Of a stretch of 10,594 bases of DNA, positions 7,414-10,594 are shown in pieces. Position numbers and translations under genes: made by a program. Under the pieces are notes generated by a model, which saw only the letters and a list, made by a program, of their open reading frames with translations, did not search any database and was not told where the DNA came from. The DNA is from DATHWB01 sp040902855 (GTDB lineage: Bacteria; Actinomycetota; Acidimicrobiia; Spongiisociales; ZC4RG35): assembly GCA_040902855.1 (NCBI GenBank), contig JBBDWN010000188.1:1-10594 (forward strand). Direction: 5' to 3'. Positions within the stretch are counted from its first letter, which is position 1. Each line of letters opens with the position of its first letter.

Positions 7414-8960
7414 AGGGGAATGTTGCCATGTTTGCGGGGGGCGAGGGTCTCACGCTTGGTGCGGAACATCTCGAGCGTGCGGATGAGCCTGGGCCTCGTC
7501 AGCCGGGGTTCGATGACCTCGTCCACCAGTCCGAGTTCGGCCGCCCGGTAGGGGTTGTTGAACTTCGTCTCGTAGTCCTCGATCAGCGCCGCCCTCGTCG
7601 CCTCGGGGTCCTCGGCGGCTGCCAGTTCCTTGCGGTGGATGACATTGACCGCCCCCTGGGCGCCCATCACGGCGATCTCGGCGCTCGGCCAGGCAAACAC
7701 CATGTCGGCTCTGATCCCGCGCGAGTTCATGACGAGATACGCCCCGCCATAGGCCTTGCGGGTGATGACCGTGATGCGGGGAACCGTGGCCTCGCAGTAG
7801 GCGTACAACAGCTTGGCTCCGTGGCGGATGATGCCGCCGTGTTCCTGCTCGACTCCCGGGAGGAAACCGGGGACGTCGACGAAGGTGACGAGCGGGATGT
7901 TGAAGGCGTCGCAGAACCGCACGAACCGTGCCGCCTTCTCCGAGGCGAGGATGTCGAGTGTCCCGGCGAGTGCCGAAGGCTGGTTGGCCACGATCCCGAC
8001 GGAGTGGCCGTCGAGGCGGGCGAACCCGACCACGATGTTCGGTGCGAAGTGCGGCTGGACTTCGAAGAACTCGCCGTCGTCGACCACCGAATGGATCACG
8101 TCTTCGATGTCGTACGGCTGGTTCGCCGAGTCGGGAATGATCTGATCGAGGTCGTCGTCGGTTCGGTCGCGCGAGTCTGTTGGCGCGAAGTACGGGGCGA
8201 GTTCCATGTTGTTCTGGGGGAGGAACGAGAGCAGGTAGCGGACCGATTCCATGGCGTCCGCCCCGTCATGGGACACGAAATGGGTGACGCCCGACTTGGA
8301 GGCGTGTGCCATCGCCCCACCCAACTCCTCCATCGTCACCTCCTCACCGGTGACCGTCTTGATGACGTCAGGGCCGGTGATGAACATGTGCGAGGTGCCT
8401 TCGACCTGGAAGATGAAGTCGGTCATGGCGGGGGAGTAGACCGCACCGCCGGCACAGGGGCCCATGATCACCGAGATCTGGGGGATCACGCCCGAGGCCC
8501 GCACGTTCCGTTCGAAGATCCGTCCGTATCCATCGAGGGCGGCGACACCCTCCTGGATGCGGGCGCCGCCGGAATCCTTCAGGCCGATGACCGGCGCCCC
8601 GACGTCCATCGCCATGTCGAGGATCTTGCAGATCTTGTCGGCGACTGCGACCCCCAGACTGCCGCCGAAGACCGTGAAGTCCTCGGCGAAGATGAACACC
8701 TGGCGGCCGTCGATCGCCCCGAACCCGGTGACGACCGCGTCGCCGGGCGGAGTGGTGTCTTCGATGCCGAAGCCCCGCGCCTGGTGCTTCACCATCATGT
8801 CGACTTCCTGGAACGAACCCTTGTCCAGCAGCAAGTCGATGCGCTCGCGAGCGGTCAGCTTCCCCAATTCATGTTGGCGGTCCACCGCTCGGCGGCTCCC
8901 CGAATGGAGAGCTTCCTCGCGCATCGCGCGAAGCTGCTCGATGCGTGCTTCGGTACCCAC
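7410..8960 (-). CDS. Acyl-CoA carboxylase beta chain (carboxyltransferase), propionyl-CoA carboxylase-like
   Basis: Transfers the carboxyl group from biotin to an acyl-CoA, giving methylmalonyl-CoA from propionyl-CoA or malonyl-CoA from acetyl-CoA. The 516 residues hold two crotonase-like halves. The N-half has the LTARERIDLLLD motif, DSGGARIQEG, and the oxyanion loop GPCAGGAVYSPAM (about 167-179). The C-half has VDVPGFLPG, RKAYGGAY and AVMGAQGAVN. The chain ends in KHGNIPL, as actinobacterial beta subunits do. Two adjacent GTG codons (8963 and 8960) could start it. I chose 8960 because GGAGG at 8969-8965 is four bases away, but only one from 8963. It is first in the operon and overlaps the alpha gene by four bases. 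In the AYGGAY-x-VM motif, x is Leu409 where known propionyl-CoA carboxylases have Asp, so substrate range is open. No epsilon-subunit gene lies between or beside the pair. Confidence 0.94.
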   Translation of the reverse strand: MGTEARIEQLRAMREEALHSGSRRAVDRQHELGKLTARERIDLLLDKGSFQEVDMMVKHQARGFGIEDTTPPGDAVVTGFGAIDGRQVFIFAEDFTVFGGSLGVAVADKICKILDMAMDVGAPVIGLKDSGGARIQEGVAALDGYGRIFERNVRASGVIPQISVIMGPCAGGAVYSPAMTDFIFQVEGTSHMFITGPDVIKTVTGEEVTMEELGGAMAHASKSGVTHFVSHDGADAMESVRYLLSFLPQNNMELAPYFAPTDSRDRTDDDLDQIIPDSANQPYDIEDVIHSVVDDGEFFEVQPHFAPNIVVGFARLDGHSVGIVANQPSALAGTLDILASEKAARFVRFCDAFNIPLVTFVDVPGFLPGVEQEHGGIIRHGAKLLYAYCEATVPRITVITRKAYGGAYLVMNSRGIRADMVFAWPSAEIAVMGAQGAVNVIHRKELAAAEDPEATRAALIEDYETKFNNPYRAAELGLVDEVIEPRLTRPRLIRTLEMFRTKRETLAPRKHGNIPL

Positions 8961-8964
8961 CACA

Positions 8965-8969
8965 CCTCC
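8965..8969 (-). promoter_or_regulatory. Shine-Dalgarno site of the carboxylase operon
   Basis: GGAGG on the minus strand, extended to GGAGGTG, is four bases upstream of GTG 8960 and only one base from GTG 8963. It decides for the second GTG as the start of the beta chain. It is a near-consensus site, suggesting efficient translation of the first gene. Confidence 0.7.
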
Positions 8970-8989
8970 ACGAATAGGCTGAGTCGATC

Positions 8990-9005
8990 CTCGAACAGGG
9001 TCGAG
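8990..9005 (+). repeat. Inverted repeat enclosing the biotin ligase ribosome binding site
   Basis: CTCGA and TCGAG flank a 6-base loop ACAGGG. The loop and next base hold the AGGG (8997-9000) that should serve as the Shine-Dalgarno site, five bases before the ATG at 9006. As RNA this could form a small hairpin presenting or hiding the site; as DNA it could be an operator in the 45-base gap between the carboxylase and ligase starts. A possible -10, TAGGCT, lies at 8975-8980. Arms this short can occur by chance. Confidence 0.3.
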
Positions 9006-9668
9006 ATGCCACCACCATATTCAGTCATATGCCATGAGGTCACCGACTCGACCCAGGATGACGCGCGTGCGGCCTTCGACGGGACACCCGTGCTGGTGGT
9101 GGCGGGCGCTCAGAAGCGGGGGCGAGGGCGGTCTGCGGCCGAGTGGCAGACGGCGCCGAGGGCGATGGCGGCATCGCTCGCCTTCCGACCCGGTTGGGAT
9201 CCTGCTGATCTTCCGCTCGTCGCACTATTGGCGGGCGTGGCGGCCGGTCGGGTGATCGGATGCGAGTTGAAGTGGCCGAACGACGTGTTCGTCGACGGGT
9301 CCAAGGCGGGGGGAATCCTGGTGGAGGCGGCCGACGGCGTGGTGGTCGTCGGCTTCGGCCTGAATCTGTGGTGGCCGGACGCTCCGGACGGGTTTGCCGC
9401 CGTCTTCGCAGACGACCCCGGGCCGGATCGGGCGGCCGAGATCGCCGGAGCCTGGGCATCCGAGTTGCTGGGTCTCGTCGACGTCGGGCCGCGAGCCTGG
9501 CCGCGCGACGAGTATCGGCAGCGGTCGAACACGCTGGGCCGTGACATCACCTGGAGTCCGGAGGGAGCGGGCCGCGCCGTCGACATCGCCGCAGACGGCG
9601 GCCTCGTCGTCGTCACCCACGAGGGCCGTACGACTCTCCACGCCGGCGAAGTCCGCCACATCCGCTAA
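9006..9668 (+). CDS. birA: Biotin--[acetyl-CoA-carboxylase] ligase, single-domain (no HTH repressor domain)
   Basis: Activates biotin with ATP to biotinyl-AMP and transfers it to the lysine of a biotin carrier domain; cytosolic. It has 220 residues. The adenylate loop is GRGRSAAEW (39-47), close to the GRGRxGRxW consensus. KWPNDV (89-94) carries the conserved catalytic Lys89, and KAGGILVE (100-107) is the following signature. VVVGFGLNL forms the core strand, and a small SH3-like C-terminal domain runs from about residue 175 to AGEVRHIR. The start at ATG 9006 has AGGG five bases upstream and places the substrate motif CHEVTDSTQ near the N-terminus. There is no N-terminal winged helix, so it should not repress biotin genes as E. 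coli BirA does. It is divergent from the carboxylase genes, whose alpha chain Lys548 is its obvious substrate. Upstream extension of the frame only covers the antisense of the carboxylase gene. Confidence 0.94.
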   Translation: MPPPYSVICHEVTDSTQDDARAAFDGTPVLVVAGAQKRGRGRSAAEWQTAPRAMAASLAFRPGWDPADLPLVALLAGVAAGRVIGCELKWPNDVFVDGSKAGGILVEAADGVVVVGFGLNLWWPDAPDGFAAVFADDPGPDRAAEIAGAWASELLGLVDVGPRAWPRDEYRQRSNTLGRDITWSPEGAGRAVDIAADGGLVVVTHEGRTTLHAGEVRHIR

Positions 9669-9747
9669 CCGCCCCGCCCGCTGACCGCTTTTGGTCGCGC
9701 CAGCGCGTCATTAATGAAGCGTTTGGAGGGGTAAAAGCGGGGAGGGG
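9669..9747. terminator. Convergent spacer with imperfect inverted repeat, possible bidirectional terminator
   Basis: This spacer separates two convergent genes. The left arm GCTGACCGCTTTT (9680-9692) is matched on the right by AAAAGCGG (9733-9740) and GGTCAGC (9746-9752), with five extra bases between the two right-hand blocks. The right arm runs into the hydrolase stop codon. Inside lies a perfect 10-base palindrome TCATTAATGA (9708-9717), extended by CGC/GCG around one mismatch and followed by TTT. This fits a termination region, but no long T-tract is present. Confidence 0.35.
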
Positions 9748-10497
9748 TCAGCCGAGTTGGACTTCGGCCTTGGCAGGGAGGTGGGTGGTGAAGAAGCCGA
9801 CGAGGCGGGCGATGGCGTCTTCGGCGGAAGCCTCGTGGTAGTCGTCCCCGACTTCGTCCAAGAAGGCGTGTCCTGCCCCCTCGTACAGGAGCCACTGTCC
9901 CGCCGCATTGCGAGTCTGTGCCTCGTCGACGGTCTCGACGTCGATCAAGTCGTCGTCGGCCCCGTACAGGCCGAGAACCGGAACCGCGATGTGACGGAGG
10001 ATGTCGGCCACCTGGAACTGGCGGTCCTCGTCACCGGTCAGCGGCGTCGACACGGCCGCAGCCGCACCCACCCACTTCCGATGAGCGGCGCTGAGAAGCG
10101 AGAAGCGTCCGCCGATGTCGAGGCCGATCAGGCCCAGCCGTTCGGTCTGAGCCCAGTCGATGTCCTCGGACCGCAGGTAGTCGTACGCCTCGTCGATGGT
10201 GCGCAGCGCCTCGGAGTCGGTCAGCGAGTTGTAGGCGGTCAATGCCTGGTCCCGGTCGGCCGGCGCATCCACGTAGAGGTCGACGACGAGTACCGCCAGA
10301 CCGTGGCGGGCGAGACGGCGGGCGACCGCCTTCTCGTGAGCTCCGAGCCCGTCGAGGTCGGGAGTCAGGACGACCGTGGGATAGCGACCCGCCTGGTCGG
10401 GTCGGGCCAGATAACCGCGTCGATACCCGGCTCCGACGGACACCGCCAGCGGGCCGTACATCACCGAATAGGTTCCCTCGTGTGGCAGAACGGCCAC
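9748..10497 (-). CDS. Dienelactone hydrolase-family alpha/beta hydrolase with Asp at the nucleophile position
   Basis: Cytosolic alpha/beta hydrolase of about 249 residues; natural substrate unknown. The family pattern is clear: a strand and loop TVVLTPDLDGLGAH, then RRLARHGLAVLVVDLY, the nucleophile elbow GLIGLDIGG, the acid loop LYGADDDLID, and GAGHAFLDE near the C-terminus. The elbow residue is Asp127 where dienelactone hydrolases have Cys (or Ser). The likely partners are Asp182 and His210. Asp-Asp-His is the triad type of haloalkane dehalogenases and epoxide hydrolases, so different chemistry, or loss of activity, is possible. I start it at GTG 10497 because GGAGG (10506-10502) sits four bases upstream. 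An in-frame TTG at 10581 would add 28 polar residues without a ribosome site. No signal peptide or membrane span is seen. It is convergent with the ligase gene and has no visible tie to the carboxylase pathway. Confidence 0.85.
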   Translation of the reverse strand: MAVLPHEGTYSVMYGPLAVSVGAGYRRGYLARPDQAGRYPTVVLTPDLDGLGAHEKAVARRLARHGLAVLVVDLYVDAPADRDQALTAYNSLTDSEALRTIDEAYDYLRSEDIDWAQTERLGLIGLDIGGRFSLLSAAHRKWVGAAAAVSTPLTGDEDRQFQVADILRHIAVPVLGLYGADDDLIDVETVDEAQTRNAAGQWLLYEGAGHAFLDEVGDDYHEASAEDAIARLVGFFTTHLPAKAEVQLG

Positions 10498-10501
10498 GTC
10501 G

Positions 10502-10506
10502 CCTCC
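10502..10506 (-). promoter_or_regulatory. Shine-Dalgarno site of the hydrolase gene
   Basis: GGAGG on the minus strand, four bases before GTG 10497, supports that start. A possible -10 hexamer, TAGCCT at 10532-10527, would give a leader of roughly 20-25 bases; no -35 box is evident. Confidence 0.55.
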
Positions 10507-10587
10507 GTCGTTCGCTCGGCGGTTGGAGGCTAGTGGAGGGGAGACCGCACTCTTGTCTCGGAACCTTGGTAACCTCGCCAACGTCTC

Positions 10588-10594
10588 AGGAGGA
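10588..10594 (+). promoter_or_regulatory. Strong Shine-Dalgarno at the right edge, implying a plus-strand gene just beyond the window
   Basis: AGGAGGA occupies the last seven bases. A possible -10, TAACCT, lies at 10570-10575 and would put the transcript start near 10582. Together they suggest a gene starting within about ten bases outside the window, divergent from the hydrolase. About 90 bases (10498-10587) would then be the shared divergent regulatory region. Confidence 0.35.

Noticed and set aside
5866..7551. 561-codon plus-strand frame antisense to the carboxylase alpha and beta genes
   Set aside because: No recognisable motif. It mirrors a clear biotin carboxylase, and long antisense frames are common in high-GC codon bias.
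7428..9005. Plus-strand frame through the carboxylase beta gene running into the biotin ligase, looking like a large fusion protein
   Set aside because: The upstream part is the antisense shadow of the beta chain; the ligase has its own ATG at 9006 with AGGG five bases before it and is full length from there.
1..10594. CRISPR array, transposase, integrase, tRNA or rRNA
   Set aside because: No spaced direct repeats, no transposase or integrase motifs, and no cloverleaf or rRNA-like stretch were seen on reading both strands; almost all sequence is accounted for by the listed genes.

Overview
This is a high-GC bacterial window in which most real genes start at GTG and lie very close together. 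The gene families suggest an actinobacterium: a bifunctional penicillin-binding protein with PASTA repeats, a split methylmalonyl-CoA mutase large subunit, an AccA3-like biotin carboxylase/carrier chain and a mycobacterial LpdA-like flavoprotein. A deep lineage such as Acidimicrobiia is my guess, not something the sequence proves.

Layout. 1-2545 (-): a class A penicillin-binding protein, running off the left edge. 2546-2626: divergent promoter region. 2627-4177 (+): methylmalonyl-CoA mutase large subunit. 4209-5561 (+): LpdA-like FAD/NAD(P)H oxidoreductase, possibly followed by a 31-codon membrane peptide at 5566-5661. 8960-5665 (-): a two-gene acyl-CoA carboxylase operon, beta (carboxyltransferase) then alpha (biotin carboxylase plus biotin carrier), sharing a 4-base stop/start overlap. 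9006-9668 (+): a short biotin-protein ligase, divergent from the carboxylase. 9669-9747: convergent spacer with an imperfect inverted repeat. 10497-9748 (-): a dienelactone-hydrolase-family protein. A strong Shine-Dalgarno sequence at the right edge suggests another + strand gene just outside.

How the parts fit. The carboxylase can turn propionyl-CoA (or another short acyl-CoA) into methylmalonyl-CoA. The ligase can attach biotin to Lys548 of the alpha chain. The mutase can turn (R)-methylmalonyl-CoA into succinyl-CoA. Together this is most of the propionyl-CoA to succinyl-CoA route; the B12-binding small subunit, the epimerase and the MeaB chaperone are not here and must be encoded elsewhere. 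The PBP, flavoprotein and hydrolase have no obvious role in that pathway.

I see no mobile element, CRISPR array, RNA gene or clearly new multi-gene system. The best leads are residue-level oddities in recognisable enzymes: an LpdA-like protein missing one redox cysteine but keeping the His-Glu pair, a DLH-family hydrolase with Asp where the nucleophilic Cys/Ser should be, and Leu at the beta-subunit position that is Asp in propionyl-CoA carboxylases.
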